DNA of 64,000 bases from Corallococcus carmarthensis (lineage in GTDB: Bacteria > Myxococcota > Myxococcia > Myxococcales > Myxococcaceae), in assembly GCF_003611695.1 (NCBI RefSeq), contig NZ_RAWE01000016.1:16021-80020 (forward strand), written 5' to 3'. Position 1 is the stretch's first letter. Each line of letters opens with the position of its first letter. A program made the translations under genes and the position numbers. The notes below the pieces were generated by a model, which was not told where the DNA came from, searched no databases, and worked only from the letters and a program-made list of their open reading frames with translations. This document shows positions 1 through 8,723 of the stretch, piece by piece.

Positions 1-21
1 GGGGGAAGCCCGGGGCCGTGG

Positions 22-651
22 TCAGTTCGTCGGGAGGTAGAACGAGAGCGTCGACGGGCCCCGGAGCTCCCGCAGTCCGCCCGGCTGGCCGCAGCCGTTC
101 GTCGGGTCGCCGTTCACGTAGGTGACGGTCTTCATCGCGACGGCGTTGGGGAACCGCCCCGACGTCACCGTGCCGATGAGGACGGCTTCGGAGGCGGTGC
201 CCTTGGCCCGCAGGCCGATCTGCGTGAAGAGCACCGTCGTGAAGCCGCCGTCGCCCCAGAAGAAGCTCTCCTGGATGGGCTCCGGGGGCTCGATGGCTTG
301 CTGGCAGGAGGCGTTCGCCACGGGCACGTTGCCCGTGCCGCTGCCGGCCGTCAGGAAGAGGGGCGTGCCCAGCAGGTTCGCGCACAGCGTGTAGGTGGAG
401 TTGATGTTGCGGGTGACGTTCTGGGGCGTGTCCGTCAGGCCAGGGTTGTAGGTGGTGACGCTCGACCCCAGGAGGCACTGGACCATCAGGGGGCCGGTGG
501 GGATGGGCAGGTCCAGCAGCTCCTGGGGCTGGCCGGAGGGCCCGGTGGGCGCGGCCACGGCGTGCCCCAGCGGGGCCAGCAGGAAGGCGGCGAGGACCAG
601 GCCCCGGCGGGCCTGGGAGGACTTGGACGGGGAAGACATCGACAGGGACAT
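22..651 (-). CDS. Secreted Cys-containing protein of unknown function
   Basis: A 209-residue protein that I do not recognise. The start is ATG 651 (MSLSMSS...), preceded by a GGAG about 8 nt upstream; a second in-frame ATG lies at 639. Basic residues at 10-16 are followed by a hydrophobic stretch (about 17-33) ending AVAA, a typical Sec signal peptide, so the mature protein is probably periplasmic or secreted. The mature part has four cysteines (C59, C90, C116, C187), an even number compatible with two disulfides, and several N-x-[ST] sequons, but no recognisable catalytic motif. It is divergent from the ECF sigma gene at 817, with about 165 bp between starts, so the two could share a regulatory region. 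The much longer reading frame extending to 1920 is antisense noise over the sigma gene. Confidence 0.75.
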   Translation of the reverse strand: MSLSMSSPSKSSQARRGLVLAAFLLAPLGHAVAAPTGPSGQPQELLDLPIPTGPLMVQCLLGSSVTTYNPGLTDTPQNVTRNINSTYTLCANLLGTPLFLTAGSGTGNVPVANASCQQAIEPPEPIQESFFWGDGGFTTVLFTQIGLRAKGTASEAVLIGTVTSGRFPNAVAMKTVTYVNGDPTNGCGQPGGLRELRGPSTLSFYLPTN

Positions 652-816
652 GGGCGGCTCCAGATGCGCGACTGCGAGAGAGCCCCGAAGGTCTTGTCGG
701 CTGCCGGCCTCCTCCATTGCCCCGGGAGGAGGGGTGGAGTGCCCCGCGGGGAAAATCGCGCCCGCATGTCGATTTCCGGGGCGCCCATTCGACGTGCATT
801 TGATTGAGTTCGCGCC

Positions 817-2079
817 GTGACGGCTTCCAAGGCGCAGGCCGCGGTGCACGCGGTGTGGAGAATCGAGTCCGCCCGGCTCATCGCCGGGCTTGCGCGCATG
901 GTGCGCGACGTGGGGCAGGCGGAGGAGCTCGCGCAGGACGCGCTGGTGGCGGCGTTGGAGAAGTGGCCCGTGTCGGGCGTGCCGGAGAACCCGGGCGCCT
1001 GGCTCATGGCCACCGCGAAGCGCCGCGCCATCGACGAGATGCGCCGGCACAAGCTGCTCGCGCGCAAGCACGAGGAGCTGGGGCACGGGCTGGAGGAGGC
1101 GGAGGTTCCAGACCTGGACGCGGCCCTGGACGACGACGTCGGCGACGACCTGCTGCGCCTCATCTTCACCTCCTGTCACCCGGTGCTGTCCCCGGAGGCG
1201 CGGGTGGCGCTCACGCTGCGGCTGTTGGGTGGCCTGACGACGGATGAGATTGCCCGCGCGTTCCTGGTGCCGGAGCCCACGGTGGCCCAGCGCATCGTGC
1301 GGGCCAAGCGGACGCTGGCGGAGAAGGGTGTTCCCTTCGAGGTCCCCCGGGGCGAGGAGCTGGCCGCGCGGCTCGGCTCCGTGCTGGAGGTCATCTACCT
1401 CATCTTCAACGAGGGCTATGCCGCGACCGCGGGCGGCGACTGGATGCGTCCGGAGCTCTGCCTGGACGCGCTGCGCCTGGGCCGCATCCTCGCGGAGCTC
1501 GCGCCGGGTGAACCGGAGGTGCACGGGCTGGTGGCGCTGATGGAGATTCAAGCGTCGCGGGCCCGGGCGCGGGTGGGGCCCTCGGGCGAGCCCGTGCTGC
1601 TCCTGGAGCAGAACCGCGCGCTGTGGGATCAGCTCCTCATCCGCCGGGGACTCGCGGCGCTGGAGCGCGCGGAGAAGGCAGGCGCGCCGGGGCCCTACGC
1701 GGTGCAGGCCGCCATCGCCGCCTGCCACGCGCGGGCGCGCACGCCGGAGGCGACGGACTGGCCGCGCATCGCGGCGCTCTACGCGCTGCTCGCACAGCTC
1801 GCGCCGTCGCCGGTGGTGGAGCTGAACCGCGCCGTGGCCCTGTCGATGGCGTTCGGTCCCGCGGTGGGGCTGGAGCTGGTGGATCAGCTCATGGCCGAGC
1901 CGTCGCTCAAGCACTACCACCTGCTGCCGAGCGTGCGCGGCGACCTGCTCCAGAAGCTGGGGCGGCTCAAGGAAGCCCGCGCGGAGTTCGAACGGGCGGC
2001 GTCGCTCACGCGCAACGCGAAGGAACAGTCGCTGCTGCGTGCACGCGCCGCCGCCTGCTCGAGCGAGCGGCCGTCGTAG
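817..2079 (+). CDS. ECF sigma factor with C-terminal TPR-like extension (ECF42-like)
   Basis: A 420-residue extracytoplasmic-function sigma factor that would direct RNA polymerase to alternative promoters. Region 2 lies at about residues 12-85 (GLARMVRDVGQAEELAQDAL, then NPGAWLMATAKRRAID). Region 4 lies at about 115-175 (SPEARVALTLRLLGGL, then EIARAFLVPEPTVAQRI, the recognition helix). The remaining 240 residues, starting at IYLIFNEGY, form the helical DUF6596/TPR-like extension typical of ECF42-type factors, in which the extension replaces a classical anti-sigma factor. The start is GTG 817 and no convincing ribosome-binding site is visible. ECF42 genes usually sit beside DGPF/YCII-family genes; none is present here, and the neighbours are an unknown secreted protein and a frameshifted exported peptide. 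The family assignment is inferred from architecture. Confidence 0.85.
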   Translation: MTASKAQAAVHAVWRIESARLIAGLARMVRDVGQAEELAQDALVAALEKWPVSGVPENPGAWLMATAKRRAIDEMRRHKLLARKHEELGHGLEEAEVPDLDAALDDDVGDDLLRLIFTSCHPVLSPEARVALTLRLLGGLTTDEIARAFLVPEPTVAQRIVRAKRTLAEKGVPFEVPRGEELAARLGSVLEVIYLIFNEGYAATAGGDWMRPELCLDALRLGRILAELAPGEPEVHGLVALMEIQASRARARVGPSGEPVLLLEQNRALWDQLLIRRGLAALERAEKAGAPGPYAVQAAIAACHARARTPEATDWPRIAALYALLAQLAPSPVVELNRAVALSMAFGPAVGLELVDQLMAEPSLKHYHLLPSVRGDLLQKLGRLKEARAEFERAASLTRNAKEQSLLRARAAACSSERPS

Positions 2080-2088
2080 TCCGGCGCG

Positions 2089-2282
2089 CTAGGGGTTGTG
2101 GCAGTTGACGAGCTGGATGACGCCAGAGTCCTTCATCCGGTAGTCGAAGTTGTGGCGGCCGGTGCTGTGCGCGGACTCGATCCAGAGGGCTTCACGGTGA
2201 CGGAGAACGGCTCCGCCGCCAGGAGCCACGTCATGGCGAACAGGGACGTCGCGGCACTCAGGAGCAGGGGAGCGGCGGGCAT
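2089..2282 (-). pseudogene. Frameshifted small exported protein
   Basis: ATG 2282 opens a signal-peptide-like sequence (MPAAPLLLSAATSLFAMTWLLA, here split by name only: MPAAPLLLSA then ATSLFAMTWLLA) followed by AEPFSVTVK. After that the frame runs into Pro/Ser/Thr-rich nonsense and a stop. Moving to the next frame just after VTVK gives ALWIESAHSTGRHNFDYRM followed by KDSGVIQLVNCHNP and TAG at 2089. One added base near 2188 would join the halves into a 64-residue secreted protein; the 194-nt span is one base short of a multiple of three. Upstream is a purine-rich GAGGGAGGG about 13 nt from the ATG. It could be a true pseudogene or a single-base assembly error. The function is unknown. Confidence 0.5.
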
Positions 2283-2318
2283 CCGTGAAGCATACCCGCC
2301 CTCCCTCGCGTCACGCGC

Positions 2319-4517
2319 TCAGGGGCGCGGCGACAGCTCCAGGTTGTCGAAGTTCGTGTCCCAGCCGTTGGACGTCGCCACGGTGAAGACCGTGCATTGC
2401 GTCGTCCAGCTGGGCACCAGGTGCGTCACCTGTCCCGCCGTCAGCGGGAAGGTGAGCGAGGGCAGGTCGAGGCAGCTCAGCGTGACCGTGGCGCCGGTGT
2501 CCCACGTGAAGGCATCCAGGCCCAGGATGCGCCGCTGGCCGAAGATGGACAGGCCGGCCTGGGTGAGGCCGCCGCCGTTGAACGACACGCTCTTCGTGTC
2601 GAACCCGCCCCAGGGCGAGGCGATGTACCAGCGGTTGGTGCCGAAGTGGAGGGGGCCATGCGGGCCGTCGAAGGTCTCGTCCTGGCCGGGGAAGGTGTCG
2701 AAGGTGACGAGGTTGGTGGACGGGCCCACGGGGATGGACAGCGCGTGGGTGTTGTTGCCCGGCACGAAATCCGTCTGCGATGACGAGATGGTGGCCTGGC
2801 TGGTGAACGTCCCGGCGCTGAAGGGGATGGCCTGCACGTGGATGGTGAAGCTCGCACCCGGCGCCAGGGTGGGGGCGCCACACTGCAGGTCACTGAAGAA
2901 CCCGCAGTGCCCGCCGTTCACCGGCGGCGCGTTCGCCGAGTAGAAGAAGTAGCTCAGGCCGCTGGGGATCGGGACGTCGAGCACGACGTTGGTGGCGGTC
3001 GCCGGGCCCTGGTTCGTCACGGTGATGTCGTAGAAGAGCACGTCGCCGTTGGCGCCCGTGCCGTCGGGGAACGACTGCTGCACGGACAGGTCCACCGTCG
3101 ACGGACCGCCAGGCTCCGAGGGGACGAACGTCACGTCCACCCAGAAGTTGGTGTTGAGCCACGCCTCCGTGGGGAACGCGCTGCCGTTGAGGTTGCGAAC
3201 GCCGTTGCCAGGGGCCTCCAGGGTGGAGGGCGCGTGCAGCGGCGGCATGTCCACGCCCGCGGTGCTGAAGTAGTACGGGGTGATGGCATAGCGCCCGCCG
3301 GTGGCGAAGTACGACACGACGTAGGTCGTGTTCGCGGTGAGGCTCACCGGCGTGGTGAAGGCCAGCTCGCGCCAGCCGAAGCCCGTCTCCGCGGGCGTCG
3401 TCTCCGTGGTGGCCAGCAGCGTGCCGGTGGCGCTCCACAGGTGGCCCACGTGCGGGCCGGTGTCGGTGCTGCCCTTGTAGTAGCGGACCTTCGTCACCGT
3501 GCCCGCGACGTCCGTGCGGAACTTCACGCCGACCTCCGTGGGGGTGGCGTCGGCGTTCTCGTACTGCGGGTCCCCCGTCACGCTGTTCCACAGGCTGCAG
3601 GGGTTGCAGGCCATGTTCGCGAGCGTGGTGGCGGTGACGACCGCGGAGTCCGCGCTGAGGTTGCCGGCGGCGTCACGGCCGCGCACGGTGTAGTTGTAAG
3701 CGGTGGAGGGCGTCAGGCCGGTGTCGCGGTAGCGCACGGTGGTGCCGGGCAGCTCCGCGATGAGCTGGCTGTTCCGGTACACCAGGTGCGCGCGGGCGTT
3801 GCCCTGCGTCTCGCCACTGCCGTCCACGGATGCGTACCAGGTCAGGTCGATGGCGGTGGACGAGCTGGGCGTTCCCGCGACGTTGGTGGGTGCGCGCGGC
3901 GCCGTGGTGTCGTTGGGCTGGAAGGCCACGTCCACCCAGTAGTTGCTCGCGTTGAACGTGCTGGTGGGGAAGCCGCTGGTGCCATAGCGGTAGAGGCCAT
4001 TGGTGGTGGCCTCGGCGTGCAGGGGCGGCGCATCCAGCGCGGACGCGAACCCATTGCCCGTCACGGCGTAGTGCCCCGCGGGCGCGTAGTACGAGACGAC
4101 GTAGTTCGTGTCGGCGGCGATGGTGACCGGCGAGGCGAACCGCGCCTCCTGCCAGCCGGAGGCTGTCTCGCTCTGGAAGGTGACGGTGGCCAGCAGGGAG
4201 CCGGAGGCCGTCCACAGGTTGCCGGTGTGCGTGCCCGTGTTGCCCGCGCCCTTGTAGAAGCGCAGGCCCATGATCCGCCCGGGCGCGTCGCTGCGGAAGC
4301 GCACGCCCAGCTCCACCGCGCCGCTGTCGTCCGCGGCCGCCACGGCCGGGAGCGCGGTGGTGCCCAGCAGCGAACGCTCACCGGCCAGCAGCGGCTGCGC
4401 GGCCGACGTGGCCTCCGGTGTCTCTTGCGTGGGCGGTTCAGCGGGAGCACAGCCCGTCTGAATCCAGGTGAAACCCAGCACGAACGTCGTGACCCATCGT
4501 GATGCATGTCGAAGCAC
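2319..4517 (-). CDS. DUF4082-Fn3-DUF4082-DUF11 surface lipoprotein
   Basis: A 732-residue putative lipoprotein. The start is GTG 4517, six bases after a good AAGGAG. The N-terminal hydrophobic segment ends in IQTGC (Cys about 23), a lipobox with a poor -3 position. Domains in order: a first DUF4082 module (about 50-200; GVRFRSDAPGRIMGLRFYKG ... YWVDVAFQP), a fibronectin type III domain (about 205-300), a second DUF4082 module (about 305-460; GVKFRTDVAGTVTKVRYYKG ... FWVDVTF), a DUF11-type repeat (about 470-580; LSVQQSFPDG ... NGDVLFYDITVTNQG) and an unassigned C-terminal domain. DUF4082 and DUF11 modules are known from bacterial surface and carbohydrate-associated proteins; no catalytic domain is visible. 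Adhesion or cell-surface structure is a reasonable inference. The duplicated DUF4082 modules flank Fn3, suggesting module shuffling. Confidence 0.82.
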   Translation of the reverse strand: MLRHASRWVTTFVLGFTWIQTGCAPAEPPTQETPEATSAAQPLLAGERSLLGTTALPAVAAADDSGAVELGVRFRSDAPGRIMGLRFYKGAGNTGTHTGNLWTASGSLLATVTFQSETASGWQEARFASPVTIAADTNYVVSYYAPAGHYAVTGNGFASALDAPPLHAEATTNGLYRYGTSGFPTSTFNASNYWVDVAFQPNDTTAPRAPTNVAGTPSSSTAIDLTWYASVDGSGETQGNARAHLVYRNSQLIAELPGTTVRYRDTGLTPSTAYNYTVRGRDAAGNLSADSAVVTATTLANMACNPCSLWNSVTGDPQYENADATPTEVGVKFRTDVAGTVTKVRYYKGSTDTGPHVGHLWSATGTLLATTETTPAETGFGWRELAFTTPVSLTANTTYVVSYFATGGRYAITPYYFSTAGVDMPPLHAPSTLEAPGNGVRNLNGSAFPTEAWLNTNFWVDVTFVPSEPGGPSTVDLSVQQSFPDGTGANGDVLFYDITVTNQGPATATNVVLDVPIPSGLSYFFYSANAPPVNGGHCGFFSDLQCGAPTLAPGASFTIHVQAIPFSAGTFTSQATISSSQTDFVPGNNTHALSIPVGPSTNLVTFDTFPGQDETFDGPHGPLHFGTNRWYIASPWGGFDTKSVSFNGGGLTQAGLSIFGQRRILGLDAFTWDTGATVTLSCLDLPSLTFPLTAGQVTHLVPSWTTQCTVFTVATSNGWDTNFDNLELSPRP

Positions 4518-4624
4518 GTCGGACTCCTTGTCTGTGAAAACCGGCGTTGGCTTCGCATGTCGTCAACCCGGAATTCAAGCGTTCCAAGGACGGTTGACAT
4601 TTCTCGCAGGGCTGACGGCAAAGC

Positions 4625-5368
4625 TCAGGGCGTTCGGGACAATTCCGCCAGGAATTGAAACAGCGCCGTTTGTTCATGAGGCCGTGCCAGCAGCCACGTG
4701 TGGCCCAGGCCGGGCACCTCGCGCGAGTCCAGCCTCAGCCCTGCCGCACGCCAGGATTCACGCGCCGTCCGCCACAGGGGCGCGCTGCCATCTGTTTCAC
4801 CGATGAATGACAGGATGGGCACTCGCGCGTGAGCGGAGCTGGTGGGCGGGGTGTGTTCATCGCCGCGTGACAGGCGCGGGGCACCGGCGATCAGGACCAG
4901 TGCGCCGAAGGACTCGGGGCGCGCCGCCCACAGCTCCAGCGCCATCTGCGCGCCCGCGCTGAAGCCCAGCAGCACCGGCCGTTCCGCATCCACGCCAGGG
5001 ACGCGAGCCACCTCCGGCAGCGTGCCGAGCATCATCCGGTTGGCGTCCGCGCCACTCCAGCCCTGCGCGTGCTCACAGGGGAACGTGAGCAGCGCGAAGC
5101 CTTGGGCCTCGAAGGAACTGGCCAGGGGTTCCACCAGCGTCAGGCCATCCGTGCCCGTCGGATGCAGCCACACCACCAGCCGGTGCGGGTGTTCCGGCGT
5201 GGCCTGTCCGGAGACGAAGAGGCGGTAGGGCAGGCCGTTCGCGGGCGCGCCCGTCCGCGTCGGCGTGGACGGCTCCATGGGCGCGCGGGACTCGGGGGCC
5301 ACGGAGGCGCACGCGGTGGCCAGGGCCACGGCGAGGAGGGCAGGCAGGGGGGCGCGGCAGGGCTTCAT
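4625..5368 (-). CDS. Alpha/beta-hydrolase lipoprotein
   Basis: A 247-residue serine hydrolase of the alpha/beta-hydrolase fold. The N-terminal segment ends LATAC (C20), a good lipobox, so it is probably membrane-anchored. The nucleophile elbow is GFSAG (S137). A late acid in GETDGS (about D193) and His in GLGHTW (H223) would complete the triad. The strand-plus-loop LVVWLHPTGTDG at about 64-75 would form the oxyanion region. The length fits the PHB-depolymerase/phospholipase-carboxylesterase-like subgroup, but the substrate cannot be read from sequence. It lies in a same-strand run with the genes at 5423 and 2319, separated by 54 and 107 bp. Confidence 0.82.
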   Translation of the reverse strand: MKPCRAPLPALLAVALATACASVAPESRAPMEPSTPTRTGAPANGLPYRLFVSGQATPEHPHRLVVWLHPTGTDGLTLVEPLASSFEAQGFALLTFPCEHAQGWSGADANRMMLGTLPEVARVPGVDAERPVLLGFSAGAQMALELWAARPESFGALVLIAGAPRLSRGDEHTPPTSSAHARVPILSFIGETDGSAPLWRTARESWRAAGLRLDSREVPGLGHTWLLARPHEQTALFQFLAELSRTP

Positions 5369-5422
5369 TCCTGGAAGGCTGCCACGCCACCGGGGGCTCG
5401 CGCCCGGAAGGGCAGGACGGCT

Positions 5423-6001
5423 TCAGCGCAGCAGCGCGTTGAGCGCGCCCGCGAGCATGATCACGAAGAGCGGCCCGAACATGAAGAGCAGGATCACCCA
5501 CGCGACGACCTTGCGCTTCCGGCCGCGCTGGACCCGGGCGCCTGAACCCTTGCGGTCGGAGCAGTCCTCACAGAGACCGGTGCTGGCGCCATCGCAGCTG
5601 GCGCACAGGAAGGTGCCGCACCGCTCACAGGTCCGCGTGGCGCGCTGGCCATGCACCGCGCAGTGGGCGTCCTCGGAATCGGGGTCCGGCGTCGCGCCGG
5701 GGCCGCTTCCGGACGGCTCCTCTTGCGGCACGCTCCGGAGCAACTCGCGGGCGCGCTCCAGCTCCCCGGACGGGACCAGGACCCTCAGCTCGATGAAGGC
5801 CCCGGCCACGCCCAGCATCGACCGGTGCTGCTCGCCCTGGACGAGGCACGGGATGCCGTTCGCTTCGAGCAGCCCCCGCACGAGCGCGGCCTCGGATTCG
5901 TCGCCGCAGGACGTGAGCAGCTGGAAGTCGTGATCGGGGATTCCCAAGAAGGGCTCCGCTCCGGTGGGGGCCCCCCAGGGGCCTGTAGGCGTTGGCTGCA
6001 C
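5423..6001 (-). CDS. DUF2007 / B-box-type zinc ribbon / single-TM protein
   Basis: A 192-residue protein with three parts. Residues 25-92 (FQLLTSCGDESEAALVRGLL ... LRVLVPSGELERARELL) match the DUF2007 'putative signal transducing protein' fold. Residues 114-147 hold a cross-brace pattern of C114, H117, C125, C128, C133, C136, C144 and C147, as in B-box zinc fingers (CAVHGQRATRTCERCGTFLC). A C-terminal transmembrane helix (about 165-187) is preceded by the basic cluster RGRKRK, so the soluble domains are predicted to be cytoplasmic. The start is GTG 6001 with GGGAG six bases upstream. It is divergent from the glycosyltransferase gene at 6171. The role is unknown; membrane-tethered protein-protein signalling is inference. 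Confidence 0.78.
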   Translation of the reverse strand: MQPTPTGPWGAPTGAEPFLGIPDHDFQLLTSCGDESEAALVRGLLEANGIPCLVQGEQHRSMLGVAGAFIELRVLVPSGELERARELLRSVPQEEPSGSGPGATPDPDSEDAHCAVHGQRATRTCERCGTFLCASCDGASTGLCEDCSDRKGSGARVQRGRKRKVVAWVILLFMFGPLFVIMLAGALNALLR

Positions 6002-6170
6002 ACGAGTCTCCCGCAGGACTCAAGCCCCGGGCAAACCGGCCGTTTTTCCTCGGGAACGCACCGTGCCTTCACGCTCCGCGAAGGAGGTTCCACTGCACGA
6101 CATTCACCAGTCGGTGGGCGGCCCGCGGGGGGTTGTGGGCCCGGGGTGCGTGCCTAGCTTGCCCGCGTCC

Positions 6171-7310
6171 ATGACGAACGAAATGCACCCGACGGCGCGG
6201 CCTACGCGCGTGGCTCACGTGATGTATGGCCTGGAGATGGGCGGACTGGAACAGCTGGTGGTCCGGCTGTCCCAGCATGGCCGCGAGCGGGGCATTGAAT
6301 CCGTGGTGCTGGCCCTGGGGCCGGACGGTCCGGTGCGCGAGCTGCTCCAGCGCGCCAACGTCCCCACGGTGTGGCTGGGAGGCCTCGCGGGCATGACGCC
6401 CACGGCCATCCGCCGGCTGGCCCAGGAGGTGGACGCCTTTGGCGCCGACGTGGTCCACGGTCACGACGTGGGGCCCTGGCTCAACGCCGTCGCCACCCGG
6501 ACGCTGCGTCCGCGCACGCCCGTGATGGGCACCTTCCATCAGACGGTGGAGCCGCAGGGCAAGCTGCGCCCCGCGGCGATGGCCGCCGCCATGTTCACCC
6601 AGTCCCTGGTCGCGTGCGGCAGTGAAGTGCGCGCCAGCCTGGAGCGCTGGAGCCCGAAGCTGCTCTCCAACGTGGTCACCATCGAGAACGGCGTGCCGCT
6701 GGAGGTCGCCACGGGCGAAGCGGCCCGCCGGAGCGCACGCGAGCGCCTGGGCCTTCCCCAGGACGCCACCGTGGTGGGCTACCTGGGCCGCCTCTCCGAG
6801 GAGAAGGGCCCGGACCTGCTGGTGGACGCCTTCCTGCGCCACTTCGCGGACGCGAAGGACACGCACCTGGTGATGATTGGCCCGGGCCCCATGGAGGCCT
6901 CGCTGCGCGCTCGCGCCGCCGCGTCTCCGCTGGCCGGACGGGTGCACTTCACCGGCGCGCTGTTGGAGGCAAGCAAGCTGCTGCCCGCGTTCGACGTCTA
7001 CGTTCAGCCGTCCCGCCGCGAGGGCCGCTCGCTGTCGCTGCTGGAGGCGATGGCCGTGGGCCTGCCCACGGTGTCGCATGCCATCCCGGCCATCCGCGAG
7101 GTGCACCGCGATGGCCAGACCGCGCTCCTGGTGCCGTCCGGGGACGTGGATGCGCTCGGCGGCGCGGTGAAGCGCCTGGCTCACGACTCGGAGCTGCGTT
7201 CGCGTCTGGGTGAGGCCGCGAAGCGCGAGGCGCAGCGCTATTCGCTGTCCACCATGGTGGACACGTACGCGAAGCTCTACCGGGGTGCCGCGGCTCGCGC
7301 CCAGGCGTGA
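6171..7310 (+). CDS. GT4-family glycosyltransferase
   Basis: A 379-residue GT-B retaining glycosyltransferase (group 1). The N-terminal acceptor-side Rossmann fold begins THVMYGLEMGGLEQLV-like (VAHVMYGLEMGGLEQLV). The donor-side domain carries GYLGRLSEEKGPDLLVDAF (about 200-220) and the E-x7-E motif in REGRSLSLLEAMAVGLPTVS (about 283-302). It would transfer a nucleotide-activated sugar in cell-surface polysaccharide or lipopolysaccharide synthesis; the specific sugar cannot be told. ATG 6171 is chosen because family homology starts just after it (an ATG at 6183 is possible); no strong ribosome-binding site is visible. Its stop overlaps the next gene's GTG by four bases, so the two are probably co-translated. 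Confidence 0.88.
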   Translation: MTNEMHPTARPTRVAHVMYGLEMGGLEQLVVRLSQHGRERGIESVVLALGPDGPVRELLQRANVPTVWLGGLAGMTPTAIRRLAQEVDAFGADVVHGHDVGPWLNAVATRTLRPRTPVMGTFHQTVEPQGKLRPAAMAAAMFTQSLVACGSEVRASLERWSPKLLSNVVTIENGVPLEVATGEAARRSARERLGLPQDATVVGYLGRLSEEKGPDLLVDAFLRHFADAKDTHLVMIGPGPMEASLRARAAASPLAGRVHFTGALLEASKLLPAFDVYVQPSRREGRSLSLLEAMAVGLPTVSHAIPAIREVHRDGQTALLVPSGDVDALGGAVKRLAHDSELRSRLGEAAKREAQRYSLSTMVDTYAKLYRGAAARAQA

Positions 7311-8467
7311 GCGGCACGGGAGATTCACGGGTGCCGCACTCCACCATCCTCCATGTGCGCAGCACGTGCGGCCTGTATGGCGCGGAGCGGGCGTTGCTGT
7401 CGCTGGCCGCGTCGACGCCGTCGCCGTGGCGGGCGCAGGTGTGCAGCCTCGTTTCGCCCGGAAGGGTGGACGTGCTGTCGGGCGCGGCGCGCGAGCAGGG
7501 ACTGGACGCGCTGACGCTGGAGGTGCCCGGCCGCTTCAGCGCGATGGCCGTGGCGACGCTCGCCTCGGAGGTCCGCCGGCGGGGCGTGGGGTTGCTGCAC
7601 GCGCATGACTACAAGTCGCTCACGTTGGGCGCGGCCGCGAGCGCGCTCGCCGGAGTGCCGCTGGTGGCCACGTACCACGGGGACACCGGTGCCACGCCCG
7701 CGTTGATCGCCTACGAGGGGCTGGCGCGCGTGCTGGGCAACTGCACGAGCGCGGTGGCCGCGGTGTCGCGCGAGCTGACCGCGCGCCTGCGTCGCTACGT
7801 CCACCGCTCGCCGGTGGTCTACATCCCCAACGCGCTGCCGCTCGCGGATGCGTGCACGGAGGAGGAACGGCTCCAGGCCCGCGAGGCGCTGGGGCTCGCG
7901 CCGGAGGGGTCCGTCATCGCGCTGGTCGGGCGCCTGTCGGTGGAGAAGGGCCCGCAGGTGCTCCTGGACGCGATGCAGCGGCTGGCCCGGACGCCGGGCG
8001 CCACGGTGCCCACGCTGCTGCTGGTGGGCGATGGCCCGCTGCGCGAGTCATTGGAGGCGCAGGCGCAGGGGCTGCCGGTGCGCTTCCTGGGTTTCCGTTC
8101 CGAGGTGCGCAGCGTGTACGCGGCGGCGGACGCGGTGGTGATGCCGTCCCTGCGGGAAGGCATGCCGCTGGTCGCGCTGGAGGCGATGGCGCTGGGACGG
8201 CCGCTGGTGGCGTCCGGCGTCGGAGAGCTGCCCCACGTGCTGGGCACGGGGCGTGGGCTCGTGGTGCCGCCGGGCGACGCGGGCACGCTGGCCTCGGCGC
8301 TCGCGGGACTGCTGGCGGCTCCCGGTTGGCGCACGCGGATGGCGGAGGCCGCGCGCGAGTACGTCGTGGCCCACCACGCACCGGAGCGGATGGCGGAGCG
8401 TTACATCGAATCCCTCTACCTGCCCGCCCTCGTGGCTCCGCGCGAAGCGCAAGTCGCGGCCGGGTAG
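7307..8467 (+). CDS. GT4-family glycosyltransferase (second of coupled pair)
   Basis: A 386-residue GT-B glycosyltransferase. The start GTG 7307 overlaps the preceding TGA (GTGA), which indicates translational coupling. The N-terminal signature is HVRSTCGLYGAERALLSLA (about 15-33), and HAHDYKS at about 98 is typical of acceptor-domain loops. The donor domain has LVGRLSVEKGPQVLLDAMQ (about 204-222) and the E-x7-E motif in PSLREGMPLVALEAMALGRP (about 281-300). It is related to, but clearly divergent from, the upstream gene, so it probably adds a different sugar in the same glycan. It is followed by an intergenic region with two near-identical palindromes and a hairpin, and by a third, convergent GT4 gene. 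Confidence 0.88.
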   Translation: MSGTGDSRVPHSTILHVRSTCGLYGAERALLSLAASTPSPWRAQVCSLVSPGRVDVLSGAAREQGLDALTLEVPGRFSAMAVATLASEVRRRGVGLLHAHDYKSLTLGAAASALAGVPLVATYHGDTGATPALIAYEGLARVLGNCTSAVAAVSRELTARLRRYVHRSPVVYIPNALPLADACTEEERLQAREALGLAPEGSVIALVGRLSVEKGPQVLLDAMQRLARTPGATVPTLLLVGDGPLRESLEAQAQGLPVRFLGFRSEVRSVYAAADAVVMPSLREGMPLVALEAMALGRPLVASGVGELPHVLGTGRGLVVPPGDAGTLASALAGLLAAPGWRTRMAEAAREYVVAHHAPERMAERYIESLYLPALVAPREAQVAAG

Positions 8468-8551
8468 AGGGCAGCCGAAGCATCAGCGCCTGCCGGAATC
8501 CGCATTGGCACGGCCATGCCGTGACCCCTCCCGCCCGACGCGGCCCCAGCT

Positions 8552-8568
8552 GGTCCGACAGTCGGACC
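8552..8568. repeat. Palindrome GGTCCGAC-A-GTCGGACC
   Basis: A perfect 8-1-8 palindrome in the 292-bp space between two convergent glycosyltransferase genes. The same core (GTCCGAC-N-GTCGGAC) recurs at 8621. The one-base centre makes a tight RNA hairpin unlikely, although CCCAG/CTGGG flanks could extend a bulged stem. A dimeric protein-binding site or a dispersed intergenic palindrome are the alternatives. Confidence 0.5.
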
Positions 8569-8620
8569 GGTTTCTGGGCGTTCTTCACGGCAGGGGCGCC
8601 GGCCGCGGTCGTCCCAACGG

Positions 8621-8635
8621 GTCCGACCGTCGGAC
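8621..8635. repeat. Second copy of the GTCCGAC-N-GTCGGAC palindrome
   Basis: A 7-1-7 palindrome with the same arms as the one at 8552; the centres are 68 bp apart and the central base is C instead of A. I saw no other copy in the window. Confidence 0.5.
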
Positions 8636-8723
8636 AGGTTCGTGCGGTGCGCCCCGGACGGGGCGACCCGGCTGGGTTCCCACCTGCTCATCCATGGGGA
8701 CTGCCTTCAGGTCCGAAGGACCG

